Assembly (NCBI GenBank): GCA_003152955.1
Contig: PMBQ01000426.1
Span: 859-6,524, forward strand
Length of the DNA stretch: 5,666 nucleotides
Direction: 5' to 3'
From: Candidatus Bathyarchaeota archaeon
GTDB taxonomy: Archaea > Thermoproteota > Bathyarchaeia > 40CM-2-53-6 > FEN-987
The notes under the pieces were generated by a model. The model made no database searches and was not told the DNA's origin. It saw nothing but the letters and a program-made list of their open reading frames with translations. Below are positions 1-5,510 of this stretch, one piece after another. Position 1 is the first letter of the stretch. The number at the start of each line of letters is the position of its first letter. A program made the translations under genes and the position numbers.

Positions 1-140
1 TCACCTTAGAAGCTCTAATAAACATGCACGTAAGATCATCATAACCCTCAATCGCAACCATGTAAAATGACGAGAAGGCGTGAGATGCCTACAACAAATG
101 GTCCGGATTGTTTTCACAACGCTGAGATGGACAAGAGATT

Positions 141-437
141 ATGAATAATCGGTCGGATCAAATTTACTTCAAACTGTGTTCGGACCATCTTTCTCTGGAA
201 GCCATACCCAAAACGAGAATCCGAGTCAACTTCACAAAGATCAGGGAAAATCCACCGGAGGATTACGTGATTGTCATGTGGACGCCCCATTTCGCGGTCG
301 TAAGAAATCAGAGAGGTCAGGAGATTACGCTCAGAGGAGACGGCCGTATGTTAGTTAGAAACGCAAAATCTGAAATAATAGCAAGAGAAGCGGCTGCAGA
401 AATGATGAGCCTAGTGTTGAAAGATTTCGAAATATGA
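141..437 (+). CDS. Stand-alone homologue of the C-terminal domain of the neighbouring ThiF-like enzyme
   Basis: This 98-residue protein has no catalytic motif of its own. By eye it aligns with the last ~80 residues of the ThiF-like protein encoded at 1145-2218. The match starts at a shared Leu-Cys (residues 12-13 here, 277-278 there), passes a shared Thr-Pro, and is best over residues 59-88, where 14 of 30 positions are identical without gaps, including G-x-E-I, GRML and N-x-x-SE. That segment resembles the short 'FxDGRxxIxG' ending of many ThiF/HesA proteins. The C-terminus is KDFEI, not Gly-Gly, so it is not a ThiS/MoaD/SAMP-type sulfur carrier. The ATG start lacks a good Shine-Dalgarno site. 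The gene converges on the ThiI-like gene with 2 bases between stop codons. I infer a partner or regulatory role near the sulfur enzymes; the actual function is unknown. The homology is the strongest evidence that the frame is real. Confidence 0.78.
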   Translation: MNNRSDQIYFKLCSDHLSLEAIPKTRIRVNFTKIRENPPEDYVIVMWTPHFAVVRNQRGQEITLRGDGRMLVRNAKSEIIAREAAAEMMSLVLKDFEI

Positions 438-439
438 GC

Positions 440-1135
440 TCAAACGATGACGATTCTAGCGTTCTCGACTGCCCGACTCACCATTGCTTGAGTATCCAAA
501 GCCATTTCAATCTCAGTCAAGCGATCACGCTTCGCCGAAGTGCTAGGGTTGCTTGTTGGAACGCCACAGCTTGCCACCCCCGGACGGATTGAAATCAGGT
601 AAGTCCCTATCTTCTTCGCATATCGCTCAATCTGCAGTTTGTTCATTCCCACTAACGGTCTGAGCACTTGCACTTGTTTCAGTACAGAATCGGCTGCGAC
701 GATATTCTGAAGCGTTTGGCTTGCTTTCTGTCCGATCGCGTCGCCCGTAACTATGGCTCCGCAATTCTCTCGGATACCTATTTGCTCTGCGACTCTGAAC
801 ATGATCCGTCTCGAAAGTATACATGCGAACTTCGGCGGACATTTGGACATGATTTCCTGGAGGTCAGGCGAATGTGACACTACATAGACCCTTGAGCCCT
901 CGATCTTCTCTTCAGAACACACCCTTCGAATAGAGTCTAAAGCGATTCCTTCAGCCGCCTGATCGCATAACGGATAATTGTCGAAGTACGCAAATACTGG
1001 TTCCACTCCCTTCCGAATCAGAAGCCAAGCAGCAACCGGGGAATCGATACCACCGGACACAAGGAATACGCACCTTCCGAGAAGCTTCAAATCGGCGAAT
1101 TCTTCGCCGACTGCGAATGGAACCTGCAGCGTCAA
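440..1135 (-). CDS. ThiI-like PP-loop sulfurtransferase, catalytic domain only
   Basis: This 231-residue protein matches the ATP-pyrophosphatase core of ThiI, which adenylates a substrate (U8 of tRNA for s4U) before sulfur is added. Visible motifs are the PP-loop SGGIDS (27-32), the ThiI signature VTGDAIGQKASQTLQN (129-144), VLRPLVG (157-163), and a Cys at 190 in the position of the catalytic Cys of ThiI's PP-loop domain. The CxxC-like site that archaeal forms often carry near the middle reads CILS here (105-108), so the second Cys is replaced. Full ThiI proteins are about 380-480 residues. The N-terminal ferredoxin-like and THUMP tRNA-binding domains, and any rhodanese domain, are absent. 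The start is uncertain: no ATG or GTG occurs in frame before the PP-loop, so the TTG at 1135 is used, 9 bases after the stop of the ThiF-like gene. It is the last gene of a leftward operon. The substrate could be tRNA, thiazole or something else. Confidence 0.88.
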   Translation of the reverse strand: MTLQVPFAVGEEFADLKLLGRCVFLVSGGIDSPVAAWLLIRKGVEPVFAYFDNYPLCDQAAEGIALDSIRRVCSEEKIEGSRVYVVSHSPDLQEIMSKCPPKFACILSRRIMFRVAEQIGIRENCGAIVTGDAIGQKASQTLQNIVAADSVLKQVQVLRPLVGMNKLQIERYAKKIGTYLISIRPGVASCGVPTSNPSTSAKRDRLTEIEMALDTQAMVSRAVENARIVIV

Positions 1136-1144
1136 ATTCTCTAA

Positions 1145-2218
1145 TCATTCGCCTATGATTTCCGTGATTGCTCTAGCGAGCTCTGAGGCTTCGTCCTCAC
1201 TATGCACGTTCTTGATCAACATTCTACCCTTTTCAAATAGGCTTATTTCATGTCCATCATAGTCGAATACGAGCACCATCGGGGTGGTCAGAATGACCTT
1301 ATGGTTCACCGCAATTACTTTGCTGAGGTTATGCAATTCGAGCGCGAGTGGTATCTCCGGGTTCACGTTTGCCGTGTTCGAACCGCAGAGCCATGCAAGG
1401 CGCCTTCGGGGTGCTTCGACCCGAACCGGCTTCACTTGGCATATTTGACAATCTGGACGGATTCTAAGGTCAACTGTTCGAAATTCTGATTGTGCAAAGT
1501 CGAAAATCATCAACCTACCCTTTGATTGGGGTTCGATTCCAGCGAGGACCTTTACGGTTTCCATCGCCTGAATCGCGCCCACGATGCCTGTGGTAGCGCC
1601 AAGAACCCCGCGGGTGTCGCATGTGGGAAGCTCTGCATCCTGCAGGCCTGGAAGAACGCACTCGAGGCAGGGTGTCTCTGGACTCTTGAAGACGGCCACA
1701 TTTCCTTCCATGCCGATTGCTCCCCCAAAAATGAACGGGGACTTGCTCTCGACGCAGTATTTGTTGATCAAGTACCGTGTTCCCATATTGTCAAGTCCGT
1801 CAACCACGCAGTCCGGGCTACCTAATACTGAGGCCACGTTTTCTGAATCAAGATTCTCAGGGATAGACTCGACAATTATCTCTGGATTTATCTCTCCAAT
1901 ATGCCGCGCAGCGGCCTCCACTTTGGGGTATCTTATGTCCGCCAAGGTGTACAGAACTTGTCTGTGAAGATTGTTCAATTCAACTGTGTCTTGATCCACT
2001 AAACGCAACGTCCCGACCCCGGCCAAGGCGAGAAACATTGCTGAGACGCTCCCCAGCCCTCCCAAGCCTACGATGGTGACCTTTGACTCCCTCAGCTTCT
2101 CCTGACCCGCAACGCCTAGCTCAGGGAGAATGGTTTGCCGACTGTAGAATTCGGAACTGATGAACTTTGGTTCCATTCTGCTTTCTGACTCCAGAGATTC
2201 TATCCGAGTTCTCACCAT
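1145..2218 (-). CDS. ThiF/MoeB/HesA-family E1-like adenylyltransferase with C-terminal extension
   Basis: Enzymes of this family adenylate the C-terminal glycine of a ubiquitin-like sulfur carrier (ThiS, MoaD or SAMP type). Counting from the ATG at 2218 (357 residues), the protein has the YSRQ segment with Arg27, the nucleotide-binding GLGGLG (51-56), Asp75 and Asp77, NNLHR (82-86), Lys99, and DxxDN with Asp143. A zinc-ribbon set is formed by CLEC (184-187) and CQIC (257-260), and Cys200 in 'TCDTRGVLG' sits where the family's active cysteine lies. Residues ~279-357 form an extra domain ending in GRML (331-334), shared with the 98-residue protein at 141-437. The start is debatable. A TTG at 2251 would overlap the reductase gene by 23 bases, ATG 2218 leaves a 10-base gap, and ATG 2176 still keeps the conserved core. 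The context suggests it serves the ThiI-like enzyme downstream. No candidate carrier protein is encoded in this window. Confidence 0.93.
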   Translation of the reverse strand: MVRTRIESLESESRMEPKFISSEFYSRQTILPELGVAGQEKLRESKVTIVGLGGLGSVSAMFLALAGVGTLRLVDQDTVELNNLHRQVLYTLADIRYPKVEAAARHIGEINPEIIVESIPENLDSENVASVLGSPDCVVDGLDNMGTRYLINKYCVESKSPFIFGGAIGMEGNVAVFKSPETPCLECVLPGLQDAELPTCDTRGVLGATTGIVGAIQAMETVKVLAGIEPQSKGRLMIFDFAQSEFRTVDLRIRPDCQICQVKPVRVEAPRRRLAWLCGSNTANVNPEIPLALELHNLSKVIAVNHKVILTTPMVLVFDYDGHEISLFEKGRMLIKNVHSEDEASELARAITEIIGE

Positions 2219-2228
2219 ATGGTTTCTC

Positions 2229-3422
2229 TTACGAGGAGAGCGGAAAGCCAAGTCTAGCGAGGCGATATTTGAAGTAAGGCCAAGCCAGCTTCACCTGGAC
2301 ATCTCTGTAGCGAAGGCTGCCCTCCATCAATCCGACCATGCACTCCTGAAACTTCTGATTGTCAAAAAAGAAATGCGAAACTCGAACCATGTCATATTGC
2401 TTAAGGTAGCTCAGACATGCAATGCGATACGCGACTTCAAAGTCCGCGCCGAAAGCCTTCCTGCACCTTCGCTCATACTCTGAGAGGAATTTTCTGTCGA
2501 ACCTTTCCCGCTCACACGCTTCAGCAGCAACATCCGCGGCGATCTGCCCACCCCAAATCGAGAAATAGATCCCTTCGCCCAGCAGAGGCTCTGCGAATCC
2601 AGCGGAGTCCCCGACCAGCAACATCCTTTCTCTAACTGTGGGAACTTTTGCTGCCCCTCCTAGCGGAATTAGGTGTGCTTGAGGTTTCGGTATCTCAAGC
2701 ATTTCAAGGCCGTGCACTCGCTTTATGAAACTATTGAGAAGCTCCTGTCCGTCACGGAGTCTACTCAGCCTGCAATCAACTCCAACCGTCAAATGATCGT
2801 TTTTCGGGAAAACCCATCCATACCCAGCTGAAGAAACCCCGAAATAGAGATCGAAGTATGATGCGTCTCCAATGAAGTCCCGAATCACGTTCTCACCGAC
2901 GTATATTTCACTTTCAATTGCGTACACTACTTGATCGGGTTTCCATCGCTCGTAGAACCCTCCAGTCCTTGCCGTTGGGCCTCCCATGCCATCAGCGCCT
3001 ATGAGGATCTTCGAGCGAAAATCCCCGACCGATGTTTTCACTTCGACGTGTGTTGCTGTTGCTTCCACGCTCCGAACCGGGCTTCTGTCCTTGAGTTCAG
3101 CTCCCGCTTCCACAGCTTTCTCCGCCAAGTACGAGTCGAATTTCGATCGAGAGGTCATGTATACCAGAGTGTGGTCCGTCTCGAACCTAAGAACGCTCTC
3201 GCCAAAATGAATTCTTACAGCTTTCGCTTCGTATTCAATCAATTCCTTTGGAAGTTTGAAGTCCAGCTTGGTAAGAACTTTCGGAGTGACTCCTCCGCCA
3301 CACAGCTTGTTCCTTGGTAATCGTTCCTTCTCCAAAATGAGCGTGTTCAAACCATGTTGAGCCGCTGTTCTAGCAGCGGACGCGCCTGCGGGACCTGCTC
3401 CAACGACGATCAAGTCATACAT
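2229..3422 (-). CDS. Geranylgeranyl reductase family FAD-dependent oxidoreductase
   Basis: This 397-residue protein has the usual length and motif order of the archaeal geranylgeranyl reductase family. The motifs are the FAD-binding GAGPAG (8-13) with an acidic residue after the second strand (Glu31), the KLCGGG segment with Cys41 (39-44), the YMTSRSKFD region (88-96), GADGM (142-146), GYGWVFPK (200-207), and the second FAD motif GDSAGFAEPLLGEG (271-284). Characterised members hydrogenate the double bonds of geranylgeranyl chains in archaeal membrane ether lipids; some reduce other prenyl chains. No transmembrane segment is obvious, and it would act at the membrane surface. The ATG at 3422 directly precedes the FAD motif, so the start is well placed, although only a weak GGA precedes it. 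It is the first gene of the leftward cluster. Its pairing with sulfur-transfer genes has no evident metabolic reason and may only be shared transcription. Archaea usually carry several paralogues, so the exact substrate cannot be set. Confidence 0.93.
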   Translation of the reverse strand: MYDLIVVGAGPAGASAARTAAQHGLNTLILEKERLPRNKLCGGGVTPKVLTKLDFKLPKELIEYEAKAVRIHFGESVLRFETDHTLVYMTSRSKFDSYLAEKAVEAGAELKDRSPVRSVEATATHVEVKTSVGDFRSKILIGADGMGGPTARTGGFYERWKPDQVVYAIESEIYVGENVIRDFIGDASYFDLYFGVSSAGYGWVFPKNDHLTVGVDCRLSRLRDGQELLNSFIKRVHGLEMLEIPKPQAHLIPLGGAAKVPTVRERMLLVGDSAGFAEPLLGEGIYFSIWGGQIAADVAAEACERERFDRKFLSEYERRCRKAFGADFEVAYRIACLSYLKQYDMVRVSHFFFDNQKFQECMVGLMEGSLRYRDVQVKLAWPYFKYRLARLGFPLSS

Positions 3423-3491
3423 AGGAATCCAGCTTGTCTCGCAACGCCTTCAAACGTTTTTGGATGTATTCTTGAAATACTGTGTGTTTCA

Positions 3492-3537
3492 AAGACTATG
3501 TTAAATGCTGAAATGGCGTATTTTGGATCATAGTCTT
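3492..3537. repeat. 9-bp perfect inverted repeat in a divergent promoter region
   Basis: The arms AAGACTATG (3492-3500) and CATAGTCTT (3529-3537) are perfect reverse complements separated by 28 A+T-rich bases. They lie between the leftward reductase gene (start 3422) and the rightward acetyltransferase gene (start 3555). A TTAAAT at 3501-3506 within the spacer could be part of a TATA element for the rightward gene. It could be a regulator-binding site acting on one or both genes, or a hairpin. A chance origin is possible. Confidence 0.4.
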
Positions 3538-3554
3538 CATGTGTATGGAGATCG

Positions 3555-3893
3555 GTGCAGGTTCTCCAGGACGCCGGTTTGGATTTGCAGAGCATCCAGA
3601 TGGGGGGCAAGTTGGAAACGCCACTGTCGATTTACTGTGAACGGGGATCTGATGAGGTTTTAGACGTTAAGTTTCCAGCAAAATCTACTGTTTTGAATGA
3701 CACACAGATTGAGCCTGATTTCAGGCAGAAAGGAATTGGGTCCGAATTGCTGGGGATTATGATTCAATACGCCAAATCGCGGGGAGCCACAAAACTCTAT
3801 GCGGCAAATCCCGAAAATGCGGAATGGTTGACTCGGAAAGGTTTCGGTCCTACAGAGATTCAAGATGATGCTTGGATAATGAAAGATTCTTGA
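3555..3893 (+). CDS. Small GNAT-family N-acetyltransferase
   Basis: This 112-residue protein carries the acetyl-CoA-binding core of the GNAT fold. A strand ends in 'TQIEPDF' and is followed by the pyrophosphate-binding loop RQKGIG (57-62), the helix with YAKSRGA (72-78), a short strand, and NAEWLTRKGF (88-97), the usual end motif. The enzyme would transfer an acetyl group to an unknown amine. It is short: typical members have 140-180 residues, and the first helices of the fold are missing or shrunken, as in the minimal YjdJ-like group. The first possible start in frame is the GTG at 3555, since a TAG stands 24 bases upstream. An ATG at 3600 (residue 16) is an alternative that keeps all the motifs. 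Neither has a good ribosome site. It is divergent from the reductase gene. A degraded N-terminus cannot be excluded, but the frame itself is intact. Confidence 0.85.
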   Translation: MQVLQDAGLDLQSIQMGGKLETPLSIYCERGSDEVLDVKFPAKSTVLNDTQIEPDFRQKGIGSELLGIMIQYAKSRGATKLYAANPENAEWLTRKGFGPTEIQDDAWIMKDS

Positions 3894-4010
3894 TAGGCTA
3901 CGTCGTAGGCTCAGTTATACGTGGTTAACGTCATTATGTGTACAGTATCAAAATCGACCGATAATCACTATACCTAGTTAAAACTTTGCTCAGTCGCAAT
4001 AGCGTTTTGC

Positions 4011-4018
4011 ATAAATGT
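4011..4018 (+). promoter_or_regulatory. Candidate archaeal TATA box for the secreted-protein gene
   Basis: ATAAATGT within an A+T-rich stretch lies about 40 bases before the ATG at 4055. With the usual archaeal TATA-to-start distance of about 25 bases, transcription would begin near 4040 and leave a short leader of about 15 bases, consistent with the lack of a Shine-Dalgarno site. The rest of the gap (3894-4054) shows a small palindrome (CTACG-T-CGTAG, 3898-3908) and no gene. Confidence 0.3.
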
Positions 4019-4054
4019 AAACGGTGAAGCTTTCGGGTTCAGTGGTATAATTTG

Positions 4055-4588
4055 ATGATGAAAGCTATTTCGAAAACTGTTCCAGTATTCTTTCTCGTAT
4101 GTATAATCGCAATTTCTGGCATTCCAGCGTTCGCGAGCGCTAGCGATCCGTCGGGCCCCGCAATTTACTTCGACACTTCAATCGGTTTAGGCAGTCAAGT
4201 TGTTGTTTCTGGTGTCGGGTTCAGCCCGTCAGCGGTCATCACGCTCATGTGGGGCGACCAGGTCCTCCAAACGGTTCCGAATCCGCTTGTCACCGATTCC
4301 TCCGGCGCATTCACCGGTCTAGTCTTGACGGGTAAGTTGGGTCAGGAGGGCATTAATGCACTTACGGCAACGGACGGCAAAATGACCGCCCAGTCACCGT
4401 TAGCCATAAACCCCCATGACCACCACGATCGAAACCCTGTGCCATGTGCCGGCGGACATAATTCAGCGGATCAATTCGGCTGCGGCTGCGATAGTGCAGC
4501 TAATTTCGCAGGTTTATCCGTATGCTGCGTCACTGGTGCAAGTAATCTCGCTCCCTTTGATGGCTGCTTCACAGATGTATATGGCTAG
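4055..4588 (+). CDS. Small secreted protein: signal peptide, beta-sandwich-like domain, cysteine-rich tail
   Basis: I do not recognise this 177-residue protein as a named family. Counting from the ATG at 4055, residues 1-29 form a classical Sec signal peptide: Lys3 and Lys7, a hydrophobic stretch from about 9 to 22, and an AFASA cleavage region. Residues ~32-118 resemble the immunoglobulin- or IPT/TIG-like modules common in archaeal surface proteins, with 'VSGVGFSP' (51-58), 'TDSSGAF' (80-86), 'ALTATDG' (102-108). The tail has HDHHDR (121-126), then six cysteines at 131, 143, 145, 157, 158 and 171, an even number that could form disulfides or bind metal. It ends in YG without a membrane anchor, so the mature protein is probably released or held by partners. 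Starts at TTG 4052 or ATG 4058 are also possible. The role is unknown. Confidence 0.85.
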   Translation: MMKAISKTVPVFFLVCIIAISGIPAFASASDPSGPAIYFDTSIGLGSQVVVSGVGFSPSAVITLMWGDQVLQTVPNPLVTDSSGAFTGLVLTGKLGQEGINALTATDGKMTAQSPLAINPHDHHDRNPVPCAGGHNSADQFGCGCDSAANFAGLSVCCVTGASNLAPFDGCFTDVYG

Positions 4589-4739
4589 ATAACCCCTGCA
4601 ATTTTCAGTAACTGCATCGTCAACTGCTATTCAACTACGACATGACAACGCGTTACACTCTGCGCGCACGCGCCCCTCGCAGTTTCATTCTACACCCTCC
4701 CCGGATTGTTGGAATCGGCCTTCCATAACTTGCCCCAAG

Positions 4740-4753
4740 CAACGGGCCCGTTG
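4740..4753. repeat. Perfect 14-bp palindrome upstream of the MGRTIPS-type gene
   Basis: CAACGGGCCCGTTG is its own reverse complement, has no spacer, and ends 11 bases before the ATG at 4765. It abuts the ribosome-binding site, so a dimeric repressor here could block expression. The 176-base gap around it (4589-4764) otherwise holds no gene I can support and no clear TATA box. Confidence 0.5.
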
Positions 4754-4758
4754 AGGGT
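4753..4758 (+). promoter_or_regulatory. Ribosome-binding site fixing the start at 4765
   Basis: GAGGGT lies six bases before ATG 4765 and contains the GAGG core complementary to the end of archaeal 16S rRNA. It is the clearest Shine-Dalgarno site in the window. It supports this ATG as the start and shows that the transcript has a leader containing at least part of the adjacent palindrome. Confidence 0.6.
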
Positions 4759-4764
4759 TGGATT

Positions 4765-5103
4765 ATGGGGCGAACAATTCCATCCTGGCGCATGGTTGTA
4801 GAACATGAACTTGGAAAGCTGAACAGGTTCAGAGAACATCTTAGGGCAGAGGACAAGGAGGTCTTCGACGATCTAATGGACCAATGCCGACTCGACTCAT
4901 CATACGCCGGATCAATGTCCTCACCAGTAAGGGAGGTACCGCTCTTCATGTCCATGCTGTTCGGACAACACAAACGAATCATGGAACTAGAGAAGAAGGT
5001 CAACGTTCAGAGAAGAGGGGAATGCCAACATACCGTAACTAAAACAGAGGTTAAGAAAGCGGCTGCTCTCCGAAGAGGTCCTCTCGAACTTCATCCTCGT
5101 TAA
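4765..5103 (+). CDS. Conserved archaeal small helical protein of MGRTxPS type, function unknown
   Basis: This 112-residue protein begins MGRTIPSWRM, followed by 'FREHLRAEDKEVFDDL' (22-37), a middle segment with FMSMLF (61-66), and a closing helix 'RIMELEKKV' (71-79). I recall this pattern from small archaeal hypothetical proteins, including haloarchaeal ones (MGRT-x-P, FRxALRxxD, FD-x-L/M, LEKR ending), possibly the group named DUF8156. The name is from memory and should be treated as tentative. The sequence is charged and mainly helical, with no signal peptide, membrane segment or catalytic motif. The start is supported by the Shine-Dalgarno site at 4753-4758. The family-like part ends near residue 80. 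Residues 96-112 lie beyond a 13-bp repeat and run antisense to the end of the opposing ORF (5051-5473), overlapping it by 53 bases, so this tail may be acquired rather than native. Confidence 0.8.
   Translation: MGRTIPSWRMVVEHELGKLNRFREHLRAEDKEVFDDLMDQCRLDSSYAGSMSSPVREVPLFMSMLFGQHKRIMELEKKVNVQRRGECQHTVTKTEVKKAAALRRGPLELHPR
5038..5050 (+). repeat. 13-bp direct repeat, left copy
   Basis: ACTAAAACAGAGG occurs here and again, identical, at 5497-5509. This copy encodes Thr-Lys-Thr-Glu (residues 92-95) plus one base of the next codon in the MGRTIPS-type protein, and it ends exactly at the base before the stop codon of the leftward ORF (5051-5473). Confidence 0.7.
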
Positions 5104-5473
5104 GCTCATCCAATTGCGCCTTGATCCCCCGTTTATCCGTCCAAGGCTTTGATTCCTCAATGAGTATCCCAAGTCGACTCCGAAAGTCAGTGGCCACCGT
5201 TCTGAGCAGCCTTAACATAGCACCCTCTATGAGCATTGAATCCTCTTCAACCCTATCACAGGATTCAATTCGAGTCTTCAACCTCGGAAGATTCACAAGA
5301 TCTGGATCTTTTCGCACAGCTTGTGGCCACGCCTTCTCATCAGCTATGCATGCCTGGTAAGACACGACCGCATCCAGCAGAAGCCCCCTATGTTTCTTGA
5401 CAAATCCACTCGATAGACCCAAACACCCCCGCCAATTCAGGTACTCAGCACCAACCCTTGACTCTATCCCCAA
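5051..5473 (-). CDS. Unrecognised helical protein in a repeat-bracketed segment
   Basis: I do not recognise this 140-residue frame. It has no signal peptide or membrane segment. Most of it, from about residue 27 on, looks helical and charged, and it has an acidic stretch, 'ELNEDEVREDLFGE' (123-136), near the end. Its composition is more protein-like than the opposite-strand reading (5121-5360), which is serine-rich. The start is weak: a TTG at 5473 with an in-frame TAG 24 bases upstream, and AAGGT placed rather far before it. Shorter versions starting at internal TTG or GTG codons are possible. It overlaps the MGRTIPS-type gene tail to tail by 53 bases, and the copies of a 13-bp direct repeat lie just outside both its ends. 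It may be an inserted gene or a partner of the neighbouring protein. The frame may also be spurious. Confidence 0.5.
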   Translation of the reverse strand: MGIESRVGAEYLNWRGCLGLSSGFVKKHRGLLLDAVVSYQACIADEKAWPQAVRKDPDLVNLPRLKTRIESCDRVEEDSMLIEGAMLRLLRTVATDFRSRLGILIEESKPWTDKRGIKAQLDELNEDEVREDLFGEQPLS

Positions 5474-5496
5474 CTGGGGAATAGGACCTTCCCACG

Positions 5497-5509
5497 ACTA
5501 AAACAGAGG
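5497..5509 (+). repeat. 13-bp direct repeat, right copy
   Basis: This is the second identical copy of ACTAAAACAGAGG, 459 bases after the first and 23 bases upstream of the TTG of the leftward ORF. Because 459 is a multiple of three, recombination between the copies would remove the leftward ORF and let the MGRTIPS-type frame continue in phase to a TAG about 14 codons after the join. Confidence 0.7.
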
Positions 5510-5510
5510 C

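Noticed and set aside
1..70. C-terminal end of an upstream gene at the left edge
   Set aside because: Two plus-strand frames are open from the edge (to stops at 42-44 and 68-70) and neither is long or recognisable enough to choose.
141..437. The 98-residue protein as the sulfur carrier for the ThiF-like enzyme
   Set aside because: It ends in KDFEI, without the C-terminal Gly-Gly needed for adenylation, and resembles the enzyme's own domain instead.
951..1148. Leftward frame starting at the ATG that overlaps the ThiF-like stop
   Set aside because: The ATGA overlap looks like coupling, but the frame is arginine-rich, lacks any motif and shadows the start of the ThiI-like gene in another frame.
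1526..1967. Rightward frames inside the ThiF-like gene (1526-1825, 1584-1967)
   Set aside because: Antisense shadows of a well-supported conserved gene, with no recognisable domain.
2931..3320. 129-residue rightward frame within the reductase gene
   Set aside because: Composition rich in Ser, Phe and Cys and fully antisense to conserved FAD-binding regions.
3410..3610. Leftward frame overlapping the reductase start and the acetyltransferase start
   Set aside because: No motif, poor composition, and it spans the divergent regulatory region.
4642..4728. 28-codon rightward frame before the MGRTIPS-type gene
   Set aside because: Arginine- and proline-rich, no ribosome site, ends in a gap without further signal; likely chance.
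4653..5003. Leftward 116-residue frame opposite the MGRTIPS-type gene
   Set aside because: Serine- and arginine-rich antisense shadow of a gene with a good Shine-Dalgarno site and family-like motifs.
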